From the NCBI GenBank assembly GCA_021838765.1, contig JAKCCY010000058.1:1-15553 (forward strand): a stretch of 15,553 nucleotides of DNA, in the 5' to 3' direction. The notes under the pieces are model-generated. The model was not told where the DNA came from and made no database searches. It worked only from the letters and a program-made list of their open reading frames with translations. Origin of the DNA: Nitrospirota bacterium (GTDB lineage: Bacteria; Nitrospirota_A; Leptospirillia; Leptospirillales; Leptospirillaceae). Shown in pieces: positions 1 through 7,099 of the stretch; the first letter of the stretch is position 1; each line of letters starts with the position of its first letter. The position numbers were made by a program, and so were the translations under genes.

Positions 1-78
1 CCGAACACGGCCGTTAAGCCCTCCAGGGCCGATGATACTGCAACTGCAAGGTTGTGGGAAAGTAGGACGCTGCCGGAA
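1..78 (+). rRNA. rrf: 5S ribosomal RNA, 3' part (5' end outside window)
   Basis: The window opens inside a 5S rRNA gene. The first bases, CCGAACACGG, match the conserved loop found near position 40 of bacterial 5S rRNA (CCGAACTCAG in E. coli). The GGCCGATGATACTG segment and the closing GGAAAGTAGGACGCTGCCGG match the helix IV/V region and the 3' terminal strand. About 40 nt of the 5' end lie outside the window. The 3' boundary is estimated from where the terminal-stem strand ends and may be off by a few bases. An intrinsic terminator follows directly, so this is the last gene of an rRNA operon. Confidence 0.93.
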
Positions 79-86
79 TAAATGTT

Positions 87-126
87 GGGTCTGTTCCCGT
101 CCTCGACGGGTTCAGGCCCTTTTTTT
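87..126 (+). terminator. Intrinsic terminator of the rRNA operon
   Basis: GGGTCTG (87-93) pairs with CAGGCCC (113-119), with one G-U pair. Inside it CCCGTC (96-101) pairs with GACGGG (105-110) around a CTC loop. Two TT bulges face each other. Seven T residues follow (120-126). A long GC-rich stem plus a T tract right after 5S rRNA is a classical rho-independent terminator. Confidence 0.93.
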
Positions 127-193
127 AATTCCCTTTTTGTCCCCTTCATCTCAATCACTTCTTTTCCATTATGAGACTTGAGGCATCTTTCTG

Positions 194-1816
194 ATGACCG
201 AAGACATTTCCCGACCACCAAGAAGCTCTTTCCTCCATTCACTGAACCTTCGCCGTTTTTTTCAGTTCTTTTTTCCCATGTTCTTCCTTTTGGATCTTTC
301 CTGTTCTCCCCATTTTCAGCCGGTTTCAAAACATGACTCTCATACTCTGTTCATGGCAATGGCGGATGACCCATCCACTCTGGACTGGAACAAGGCGACG
401 GATGGTATCAGTTTCGAGGTGATCACCAACCTGATGGACGGACTCACCAGATTTGATAAACACCTTAATGTTTCACCGGATATTGCCCTTTCCTGGGAAA
501 CGGTCGGGAACAAAGAGTTTACTTTTCACCTTGATCCCTCCCGGACATGGAGTGATGGCAAACCGGTCAGATCTTCCGATTTCAGAAATTCCTTCCTGAG
601 ACTTCTCTCTTCAAAAACGGCATCTCCCTACGCATATTATCTTTTCGATGTTCAAAACGCTTCCTGCTTTCACGAAAACAAGTGCACTGCCTCCCAAGTG
701 GGAATCGAGGTTCCTGATTCGAAGACATTAAAAGTGTCTCTTTCTCATCCGATGGCGGCCTTTCCTTCTTTGCTGACCAGCCCCATAACCGATCCGGTCC
801 GAATCGACCTGATTCAAAAATACAAGGACAAATGGACATCGCCCAAACATCTGGTCACCAATGGCCGTTTTATCCTAAAAGACTGGTGGCATGGAGATTC
901 TCTTCTCCTCGAATCCAGAAAGGATATTGTTCCTGCCCCCTCCCTCAGGCGAATCCGTTTTCTGATCATTCCGGAGCCTGTTACCCAGCTTCTTTTATAT
1001 GACCGCCATGTTTTGGATATTGTGGGGGTTCCCAGTTTTTACGTGAAAAAATATCAGCAATCCCCGGATCTTCATCGTATCCCCCAGTTCAGTACAGTCT
1101 ATTATAGCCTCAATATAAAACGGCCTCCTTTTGACAATATTCACGTACGAAAAGCGTTTGCTCTTGCCGTTGACCGTTCGGATCTTCGAGAACTGTTCCA
1201 GAATGCGTTTCCGGTATCACGATCCTTCATTCCGAGGGGATTGTTGGGATATGAAAAAAATGGCGGCTACCGTTATGACCCACAAAAAGCACGTTCCGAA
1301 CTTGCAATGGCTGGTTATCCGGGTGGAAAACATTTTCCAAGGGTGACCCTCATTTTCCCTTCTGGTACTCAAAGCCGAATCTTGGCTGTTCACTTTCAGG
1401 AATCCTTCAGAAAAGTTCTTCATGTCAGTATTCATCTGAGATCCCTTGAATGGAAGGCTTTTCTAGCGAAACTTGACTCCAAAACTCCTCAAATGTATCA
1501 GTCCGGATGGCTTGCAGACTATCCTGATCCGAATACCTTCATGACATTGATGATGACGGATTCGGGGAACAACAGGACAGGTTGGGGAGATCCCCTTTTT
1601 GATCATCTTGTGTCTGAGGCTCTGAGTTCAGACAATCAGAGTGTACGATCTGAACTCTATAAAAAAGCCCAAAAACAACTCCTGAGAATCGGGATACCGG
1701 TTATTCCGCTTTCAGAAGGTCTTTCCAACATGCTAGTCCATCAAGACATCAAGGGATTTTGGCATGATCCGCTTGGAACAGATCATCTCGAGAATGTGAC
1801 CAAAATTCCGGATTAA
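194..1816 (+). CDS. ABC transporter substrate-binding lipoprotein, peptide/nickel (SBP_bac_5) family
   Basis: This is a 540-residue extracytoplasmic solute-binding protein of the DppA/OppA type, expected to bind oligopeptides or a similar solute and deliver it to an ABC permease. The N-terminus has Arg20-Arg21, a hydrophobic stretch (about 22-36) and then Cys37 in the context LDLSC. This is a slightly non-canonical lipobox, so lipid anchoring is likely but not certain. Family hallmarks are the SPDIALSWE block (94-102), the WSDGKPVRSSDF segment (119-130) typical of 'F-DG-P-TA-DV' regions, and HVRKAFALAVDR (317-328). Cys158 and Cys164 could form a disulfide. The ATG has a GAGG 10 nt upstream. 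No permease or ATPase genes adjoin it, so it is an orphan binding protein placed just after an rRNA operon. The family call is secure. The substrate cannot be told from sequence. Confidence 0.9.
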   Translation: MTEDISRPPRSSFLHSLNLRRFFQFFFPMFFLLDLSCSPHFQPVSKHDSHTLFMAMADDPSTLDWNKATDGISFEVITNLMDGLTRFDKHLNVSPDIALSWETVGNKEFTFHLDPSRTWSDGKPVRSSDFRNSFLRLLSSKTASPYAYYLFDVQNASCFHENKCTASQVGIEVPDSKTLKVSLSHPMAAFPSLLTSPITDPVRIDLIQKYKDKWTSPKHLVTNGRFILKDWWHGDSLLLESRKDIVPAPSLRRIRFLIIPEPVTQLLLYDRHVLDIVGVPSFYVKKYQQSPDLHRIPQFSTVYYSLNIKRPPFDNIHVRKAFALAVDRSDLRELFQNAFPVSRSFIPRGLLGYEKNGGYRYDPQKARSELAMAGYPGGKHFPRVTLIFPSGTQSRILAVHFQESFRKVLHVSIHLRSLEWKAFLAKLDSKTPQMYQSGWLADYPDPNTFMTLMMTDSGNNRTGWGDPLFDHLVSEALSSDNQSVRSELYKKAQKQLLRIGIPVIPLSEGLSNMLVHQDIKGFWHDPLGTDHLENVTKIPD

Positions 1817-1904
1817 TGCATTGTTTCATCTTCTGATATGTCTAAAACTATGATATCCTTAACGGACAAGCTGCTTTTCTATAACGTATTCTGAAAGGAA
1901 TCCA

Positions 1905-3644
1905 TTGCAATCCCTAAAGTCATTGCCCGCCGCAGAACGATTTGAAGAAGAGATAAGGCAGTTTTGTCTGACTGGACTTTCTGGAAAGGACCTTAGCCGT
2001 ATTTCCGATATCGGGATGGATCCTTTTTGGCAAAACGGGGTGAATGTTTATTTTTATGAACGGAATATCTATTCACCCATCGGTCAAAAGGAAATTGACG
2101 GGCTCCTGTTGACAGACAAGGGTGTTTTTGTTTTGGAATGCAAAAATGTCATCGGTTCGGTAACGGGGACCTTGAACTCCTCATGGAGCGCGGACAATCA
2201 GATGATTCACGTCCCGGGCCCCAGAAACTCGAATCCCGTGACTCAAATCAAAAGCAGAATCGGGCCGTTGTCTTCTTTTCTCAGGGACAAGGGGATCTCT
2301 CTTTTCCTGACAGGTGTCATTCTTTTTCCGGATGAAGCCAATCTTGACGGATTGGCCAGTAGTGGCACACTCTCTGTTTCAGAGCCCCCGAACAGGGATC
2401 GATCCTATATCATTACCAATCTCCACAAGCTTCCTGAAATTCTTGGAAATATCCATCCATCTTCTCCTCTCAGCCACGAAGATGCTTTTAAAATTGCGGA
2501 TCTTCTGGGTATCGTTATCGCCTCGGATCCAAACGATCCTGAACGGATTCTGCGCTTTCCGGCCGGTGGTTTCCCTGATATCTCCTCTATTGCAAACCTT
2601 GAAATCCTGGACAAGAAGAAGGACACACTCTTTTCAATCCATCCGGAATACAAGGATAATCCTCAATCCTTGGAAATCATCGACGGGGCGTACAAAACGC
2701 TCAGGGAGTCTTTCGATAAGCCGGAGCCTCCCCTTGTGGGAACCAGAAAAAATATTCGATGGGCTGTTTTCGGAGTGATCTTTTTTCTCCTGGGAGGGCT
2801 CTTGATGCTGGGGGCCTTTCATCTGAACGGAAAAAAAGTACAGACTGCAAAGCTTCTCTCGGATGGTTGGCCAGTTCCAGGAGAGAGTCAGCTTGATCCT
2901 TATCAATTGCTCCTTTTGTTCTACCACCAGCATCCGACAATGACCCCGGACTATCAGATCCTTTCATTGGGGTTGCCCATGGATATCAGGACAAAGGGCA
3001 ACCAAAATCCCGATGGCCAGAAAGCTCTCGACAAAAAACTGGATCGTGAAATCAAAAAGATAGGATCTGTCAAAAGTTTTCCGCTGACTTTTCCCGCGAG
3101 CATTGTCCAATATGATTCAAGGGCAAAGCTTTTTACGCTTTCAGGGCTTCAGGGGGTTCAGATGCAGTCATCCCCGGAAAGCCCCGTTCCATCTTTTCTG
3201 ATGCCTTTTGGTGGAAAAGTCTCCATAGGAATCGCCCAAAAGTTAACCTGCAATTATTGCGATGGTCAGGTTTTAATCCGAAATTGGCCATTGCAGGCCA
3301 TTCCTGGACCGATGGGACATCTTTTTTTCCGATTTTCCCCAATGGCTGAACTGAACCTTCAGGAAGTTCTCAAGCAAACTCCATGTCAGGGATGCAGTAT
3401 CCCTGTCCATATTCAGGTTCGACTCAATGTGGTGCAGGTTGAAATTGGTCGAACGAATCTTGGAAAACCCGTGGTGTCATCACTGGCAACGCTTTCAGAA
3501 ATTTCAATACGGCTCGACTCGGACAATACTTTACTTTTTGAAAAAAAGTATAGTGAAAGACCGGTTGAAAAAGATCAAAAATCCGTTTCTCCAAAACAGG
3601 ATTGTCCCGGGTGTCCAGCTTCCCCTCCGGCTCAATCCTTATAA
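1905..3644 (+). CDS. Membrane-anchored NERD-domain protein with C-terminal CxxC domain
   Basis: The protein has 579 residues and starts at TTG, with AAAGGA 5 nt upstream. Residues about 10-130 look like a NERD (nuclease-related) domain. EID at 63-65 and VFVLECKNVIG at 74-84 match the family's conserved acidic/ExK-type core, which resembles endonuclease active sites. Residues 285-305 form one strongly hydrophobic helix. Basic residues lie before it (R281, K282, R285) and two lysines after it (K310, K311). The remaining roughly 270 residues match nothing I recognise. They contain three CxxC pairs (C449/C452, C494/C497, C567/C570), none followed by His, so they are not heme c sites. They may bind metal or form disulfides. 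NERD in the cytoplasm and the tail in the periplasm is a guess. A lipoprotein gene follows and is probably coupled. The nuclease activity is inferred from the family and unproven. Confidence 0.8.
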   Translation: MQSLKSLPAAERFEEEIRQFCLTGLSGKDLSRISDIGMDPFWQNGVNVYFYERNIYSPIGQKEIDGLLLTDKGVFVLECKNVIGSVTGTLNSSWSADNQMIHVPGPRNSNPVTQIKSRIGPLSSFLRDKGISLFLTGVILFPDEANLDGLASSGTLSVSEPPNRDRSYIITNLHKLPEILGNIHPSSPLSHEDAFKIADLLGIVIASDPNDPERILRFPAGGFPDISSIANLEILDKKKDTLFSIHPEYKDNPQSLEIIDGAYKTLRESFDKPEPPLVGTRKNIRWAVFGVIFFLLGGLLMLGAFHLNGKKVQTAKLLSDGWPVPGESQLDPYQLLLLFYHQHPTMTPDYQILSLGLPMDIRTKGNQNPDGQKALDKKLDREIKKIGSVKSFPLTFPASIVQYDSRAKLFTLSGLQGVQMQSSPESPVPSFLMPFGGKVSIGIAQKLTCNYCDGQVLIRNWPLQAIPGPMGHLFFRFSPMAELNLQEVLKQTPCQGCSIPVHIQVRLNVVQVEIGRTNLGKPVVSSLATLSEISIRLDSDNTLLFEKKYSERPVEKDQKSVSPKQDCPGCPASPPAQSL

Positions 3645-3660
3645 AGGAGAGTTCAATCAT

Positions 3661-3675
3661 ATGGAAAATCGATGA
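3661..3675 (+). promoter_or_regulatory. Possible four-codon minicistron coupling the NERD gene to the lipoprotein gene
   Basis: ATG at 3661 opens a frame reading M-E-N-R-stop. Its TGA (3673-3675) overlaps the ATG (3672) of the next gene as ATGA. The only good Shine-Dalgarno sequence here, AAAGGAGA (3643-3650), overlaps the NERD stop codon. It lies 11 nt from ATG 3661 but 22 nt from ATG 3672. A ribosome using it would start at 3661, stop after four codons and could reinitiate at 3672. A weak GGAAA directly before 3672 is the alternative, so this is an inference from spacing. Confidence 0.4.
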
Positions 3676-4088
3676 ACCAGGCGAAAAGGATCAGGCTTGT
3701 TTTTCCTTTTGTTTTCTGCTTGTTGCTTGTTTCCTGTTTTCCAACTTCCGATTATTTTAAAGCCCATCTGGATTCATACAAGGGAGAGCCATCCACTGTT
3801 CTTCTTCATCAGCTGGGACCTCCAACTCAAACCATCAAGCTTCCACATGGACAAACGGTTTGGGCTTATTTTGCCGACTCGACAACATATATCTCCAATA
3901 ATCAACTTTCTACTGTGATGATGCCGGTCACATCTTCCTGCCACTTTTGGTTCATTCTTGACTCTGAAGATACTGTCCAAAAGGTAGGGAATAAAGGGGA
4001 CGAGTGTCAGACGACCAAAAATGGAAGCAATACGGCAGGATTGAAGTTTTGGGGCGGGACAGTATTGCCTCCAGCCCATTCCCATTAG
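3672..4088 (+). CDS. Small lipoprotein, BamE/SmpA-like fold candidate
   Basis: This is a 138-residue protein with a clear lipoprotein signal: basic residues K5, R6 and R8, a hydrophobic run 9-21, and lipobox LVSC with Cys22. Asp is not at +2, so outer-membrane sorting is plausible. The mature part contains SYKGEPSTVLLHQLGPPTQ (35-53) followed by a hydrophobic-dGq-vWaYf strand. This resembles small lipoproteins with the BamE-like 'G-s---l---wG-P' repeat. Cys89 and Cys111 could form a disulfide in the periplasm. It follows the NERD gene by 27 nt in the same reading frame and is probably translated from the same mRNA. The exact function is unknown, and the fold assignment rests only on motif resemblance. 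Confidence 0.7.
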   Translation: MNQAKRIRLVFPFVFCLLLVSCFPTSDYFKAHLDSYKGEPSTVLLHQLGPPTQTIKLPHGQTVWAYFADSTTYISNNQLSTVMMPVTSSCHFWFILDSEDTVQKVGNKGDECQTTKNGSNTAGLKFWGGTVLPPAHSH

Positions 4089-4267
4089 TTTTTCATGGCC
4101 GCTAAGAAGAACTTCCGGTCTCCATCGATCACTGAGATGTCCGCTATCCTTGTCTTGGGAAGATGTTTAATGTATCTTTCTTCGATTGAGTGAATGAATC
4201 TGATCGCCGTGGGAGGCACCTCCATTACGGGTGCGGAATGCTGTCGGAAACAGCAGGCATTAGCCAT
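4085..4267 (-). CDS. Possible small protein of unknown function (60 aa), convergent with the lipoprotein gene
   Basis: A 60-codon reverse frame fills most of the gap between the lipoprotein gene and the aminotransferase operon. Read on the minus strand, its ATG is preceded by AGGG about 7-8 nt upstream. Its TAA overlaps the TAG of the convergent lipoprotein gene. Third-position bases lean to G/C, and the middle (SIEERYIKHLPKTRIAD) reads like ordinary soluble protein. I recognise no family. The same DNA includes a hairpin (TGCTGT/ACAGCA, 4239-4255) and a near-palindrome (GGAGG-CA-CCTCC, 4212-4223), so it might instead be a regulatory region. Conservation of the frame would settle it. Confidence 0.3.
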   Translation of the reverse strand: MANACCFRQHSAPVMEVPPTAIRFIHSIEERYIKHLPKTRIADISVIDGDRKFFLAAMKN

Positions 4268-4277
4268 TGATTTTCCC

Positions 4278-4283
4278 TATAAA
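4278..4283 (+). promoter_or_regulatory. Candidate -10 box for the aminotransferase-serA-hisZ-dnaB operon
   Basis: TATAAA (4278-4283) matches the sigma-70 -10 consensus at five of six positions. It would start transcription near 4290, giving a leader of about 29 nt that contains the AGGAG ribosome site (4305-4309). No good -35 box lies 16-18 bp upstream. A second pairing, TTGATT (4267-4272) with CATTAT (4291-4296) at 18 bp, is possible but would leave a leader of only about 16 nt. Moderate to weak evidence. Confidence 0.35.
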
Positions 4284-4318
4284 ACATGTCCATTATCAGC
4301 TTTGAGGAGCTCTCCAGA

Positions 4319-5461
4319 ATGAAAAAACAGTATTTGTTGGCACCAGGTCCGACCCCCGTTCCACCAGAAGTTCTTCTCGCCATGTCCAGACCCATTATTC
4401 ACCATAGATCACCTGACTTTATTCCCGTAATCCAGGATGTCAGAAAAGATCTGAAATGGCTTTTTCAGACAGAACAGGAAGTCATTACTGTGGCAGGCAG
4501 CGGTACAGCGGGAATGGAAGCCTCCATTTCAAATTTTATGTCCCCCGGAGACAAGATCCTTGCTGTAAACGGCGGAAAATTTGGAGAAAGATGGGCGAAG
4601 ATTGCCACTGCTTTCGGAGTGACAACCATAGAGATCAAGGTCAATTGGGGAGAGTCGGTCAACGTATCCGAGATCAAGGCTCATCTTGACAAGGATCCTT
4701 CCATCAGGGGTGTCTATGTTCAGGCGAGCGAGACGTCGACGGGTGTGGCTCATGATGTCAAATCGATTGCAGAGATTACCAAAACTCGGGAGAACACGAT
4801 TCTGGTCGTTGATGCCATCACCGCTCTTGGCGTCACCAATCTGCCAATGGATCTTTGGGGAATCGATATTCTGATCACCGGATCGCAAAAGGCCCTCATG
4901 CTTCCCCCTGGACTTGCCTGTATAGGAGTATCGGAAAAAGCATGGAAGCATCAGTCCCAGGCCAAATGTTCCAGATTTTATCTTGATCTCAAGAGAGAAA
5001 AGGATAATCTCTTAAAGGATACAAACGCCTGGACTCCTGCGGTGACCCTTTGGATCGGGCTTGCAACCTCCCTGAAAATGATGCGGGAAGAGGGGCTTGA
5101 AAATGTTTTCGCAAGACACTCAAAACTTGCGCGTGCAACGAGAGAGGGTGTGAAAGGATTTGGTCTTGAAGTGTTCGCCAAGAATGCGCCTTCTGATGCG
5201 GTCACGGCTGTTTTGGCTCCTGAAGGATTTGATGGGGAGGCTCTCTACAAGAATCTCCGAAAACAATACGGAATTACAGCAGCTGGTGGACAAGACCAAT
5301 TGAAAGGGAAGGTTTTCAGGCTCTCCCACATGGGCTATTCCGATACTTTTGATATCATTACAGCGATCAGTGGAGTGGAAATGGCACTGTATCGTATGGG
5401 ATACAAGCATCCGCTCGGATCGGGTGTCGCCAAGGCCCAGGCCGTATTGATCGAGGATTAA
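4319..5461 (+). CDS. Class V PLP-dependent aminotransferase (alanine/serine-glyoxylate or phosphoserine type)
   Basis: This is a 380-residue fold-type I aminotransferase. I place the start at ATG 4319, not at the in-frame ATG 4286. Only 4319 has a Shine-Dalgarno sequence (AGGAG, 4305-4309), and the family begins near LLAPGPTPVPPEV. Motifs in 380-residue numbering: GSGTAGMEA (60-68) for phosphate contact, VVDAITALG (163-171) with Asp165 contacting the pyridine nitrogen, and GSQKALMLPPGLA (188-200) with Lys191 as the predicted Schiff-base lysine. Motif RLSHMGY lies near the C-terminus. The gene sits 30 nt before serA. In several lineages, including Thermotoga, a class V enzyme of this kind sits beside serA and is thought to act as phosphoserine aminotransferase in place of classical SerC. 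That role is inferred here from context. Serine-glyoxylate or alanine-glyoxylate transamination is the alternative. Confidence 0.9.
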   Translation: MKKQYLLAPGPTPVPPEVLLAMSRPIIHHRSPDFIPVIQDVRKDLKWLFQTEQEVITVAGSGTAGMEASISNFMSPGDKILAVNGGKFGERWAKIATAFGVTTIEIKVNWGESVNVSEIKAHLDKDPSIRGVYVQASETSTGVAHDVKSIAEITKTRENTILVVDAITALGVTNLPMDLWGIDILITGSQKALMLPPGLACIGVSEKAWKHQSQAKCSRFYLDLKREKDNLLKDTNAWTPAVTLWIGLATSLKMMREEGLENVFARHSKLARATREGVKGFGLEVFAKNAPSDAVTAVLAPEGFDGEALYKNLRKQYGITAAGGQDQLKGKVFRLSHMGYSDTFDIITAISGVEMALYRMGYKHPLGSGVAKAQAVLIED

Positions 5462-5491
5462 AAATCAGAACATCCTATCGGAGGACTACCG

Positions 5492-7099
5492 TTGTCAGAA
5501 AATATCAGGGTACTTGTCAGTGATGCCATCTCTGAAGATGGCTTGAAGATCTTCAGGGAAGCGGGCTTTGAGGTTGTGGTCAAGACGAAGTTAACACCGG
5601 AAGAACTTGCTGTTGAAATAGCAGGTTATGATGGTTTGGTCATCAGAAGCGGAACCAAGGTTACCAAAGATATTTTAAAAGGGGCAAAACGACTGAAGGT
5701 TGTCGGACGCGCTGGAGCGGGGCTCGATAATGTCGACCTCGATGCGGCGACATCCCACGGCATAGTGGTCATGAATACACCTGGCGGAAATACCATCACG
5801 ACTGCAGAGCACACCATGTCGCTTCTGATGTCCATGGCAAGACGCATTCCTCAGGCCAACGCATCCAATCGGTCCGGAAAATGGGAAAAAAGCAAGTTCA
5901 TGGGTGTGGAGCTTTTTCAGAAAACACTGGGAATCATCGGAATGGGTAAAATCGGGCAGCATCTGACACAGATCGCCAAAGGGCTTTCAATGCATGTGAT
6001 CGCATTTGATCCCTATCTTACTCCGGAAGTGGCGGAAAAATCCGGGGTTACTCCGGTCTCCCTTGATGAAATCTACCAGAAGTCGGATTTTATTTCGGTG
6101 CATACTCCACTCAATGCTGAAACAACAAATCTGATCAACAAAACCACCATTGCCAAAATGAAAAAAGGCGTATACATCGTCAATTGCGCAAGGGGTGGCA
6201 TCGTCAATGAAACAGACCTTGCGGAAGCTCTCTTGAGTGGCCATGTCGCAGGGGCTGCATTTGATGTGTTCGTTCAGGAGCCGGTTCCTGCGGATCATCC
6301 TCTCCTGAAGATAGACTCCTTTATTTCAACTCCCCATATCGGAGCGGCAACGAAGGAAGCCCAGGAAAATGTGGCGCTCGCCATTGCTGACCAGATGGTT
6401 GATTACCTGGCCAAGGGTGTGATCCGTTATGCGGCCAATCTTCCTTCGGTGTCTCCTGAAGAAATGAGCATCGTTACTCCTTACCAGAAGCTTGCGGAAA
6501 TCATGGGGAACATCATTTCCCAAATTTCTTCTTCCCCCTTGTCCAAAGTGACCATAGAGTATTCTGGAGAAATTGCCACAGTCCCTACGGCAGCCGTTAC
6601 GATTTCTGCATTGAAAGGGATCCTTTCTCCGATTCTCGACACAATGGTCAATGAGGTGAATGCCCCCATTCTCGCAAAAGAGAGAGGAATTGAGGTCGTT
6701 GAGGTTCGATCGACCCATAATGGGGATTATACCGGGTTGCTTTCAATCAAGATTTCTTCTCCGACTGATTTCCACCAGATTTCGGGATCTGTTTTCCAAA
6801 AACGGGATTACAGGATTGTCTCGATGGACCAGCTTCCGGTTGAAGTGATCCCCGAGCCCATCATGATTTACCTCACCAATCAGGATCAGCCAGGTGTTGT
6901 CGGAGCGGTCGGGACCATTTTGGGAAATCACAAGATCAATATTTCCAGAATGCAATTCGGCCGTGACTACCCAGGTGGAAAAGCCATTTCAATGATTGGC
7001 GTGGATAATGAAATCAGCCCTGCTCTTCTTTCAGAGCTGAGGAAGATTCCCAATATCCTTTCTCTCAAGATTCTTCATCTTCCTTCTGCCCAGGCATGA
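5492..7099 (+). CDS. serA: D-3-phosphoglycerate dehydrogenase (long form with ACT domain)
   Basis: This cytoplasmic enzyme oxidises 3-phosphoglycerate to 3-phosphohydroxypyruvate with NAD+, the first committed step of serine synthesis. It has 535 residues, typical of the long type with an intervening allosteric substrate-binding domain (about 320-450) and a C-terminal ACT domain (about 457-530, starting IMIYLTNQDQPGVVGAVG). The nucleotide site is GIIGMGKIG (147-155), with Asp173 after the second strand. The catalytic set is visible: Arg234 in CARGGIVNE, Glu263 in VQEP and His282 in PHIGAA. The start is TTG at 5492, preceded by GGAGGA with 6 nt spacing, and the frame begins MSENIRVLVSD as expected for the family. 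The ACT domain implies feedback control, probably by serine. It overlaps hisZ by 4 bp. Confidence 0.97.
   Translation: MSENIRVLVSDAISEDGLKIFREAGFEVVVKTKLTPEELAVEIAGYDGLVIRSGTKVTKDILKGAKRLKVVGRAGAGLDNVDLDAATSHGIVVMNTPGGNTITTAEHTMSLLMSMARRIPQANASNRSGKWEKSKFMGVELFQKTLGIIGMGKIGQHLTQIAKGLSMHVIAFDPYLTPEVAEKSGVTPVSLDEIYQKSDFISVHTPLNAETTNLINKTTIAKMKKGVYIVNCARGGIVNETDLAEALLSGHVAGAAFDVFVQEPVPADHPLLKIDSFISTPHIGAATKEAQENVALAIADQMVDYLAKGVIRYAANLPSVSPEEMSIVTPYQKLAEIMGNIISQISSSPLSKVTIEYSGEIATVPTAAVTISALKGILSPILDTMVNEVNAPILAKERGIEVVEVRSTHNGDYTGLLSIKISSPTDFHQISGSVFQKRDYRIVSMDQLPVEVIPEPIMIYLTNQDQPGVVGAVGTILGNHKINISRMQFGRDYPGGKAISMIGVDNEISPALLSELRKIPNILSLKILHLPSAQA

Noticed and set aside
582..839. Reverse frame of 85 codons inside the substrate-binding protein gene
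   Set aside because: It lies wholly inside a well-supported gene, with no ribosome site and a composition unlike a protein; it is a shadow frame.
2314..2778. Forward 154-codon frame inside the NERD gene
   Set aside because: It is the +1 shadow of the NERD frame, rich in Ser/Leu/Arg, with no recognisable motif. It is not needed to explain a frameshift because the NERD frame is continuous.
3445..3640. CxxC motifs in the NERD protein as possible cytochrome c heme sites
   Set aside because: C494QGC497 and C567PGC570 (and C449NYC452 upstream) are followed by Ser, Pro and Asp, not His, so they do not meet the CxxCH rule.
4286..4318. Upstream ATG start for the aminotransferase
   Set aside because: No ribosome site precedes it, whereas AGGAG sits 9 nt before ATG 4319, and the family's conserved N-terminus begins there.
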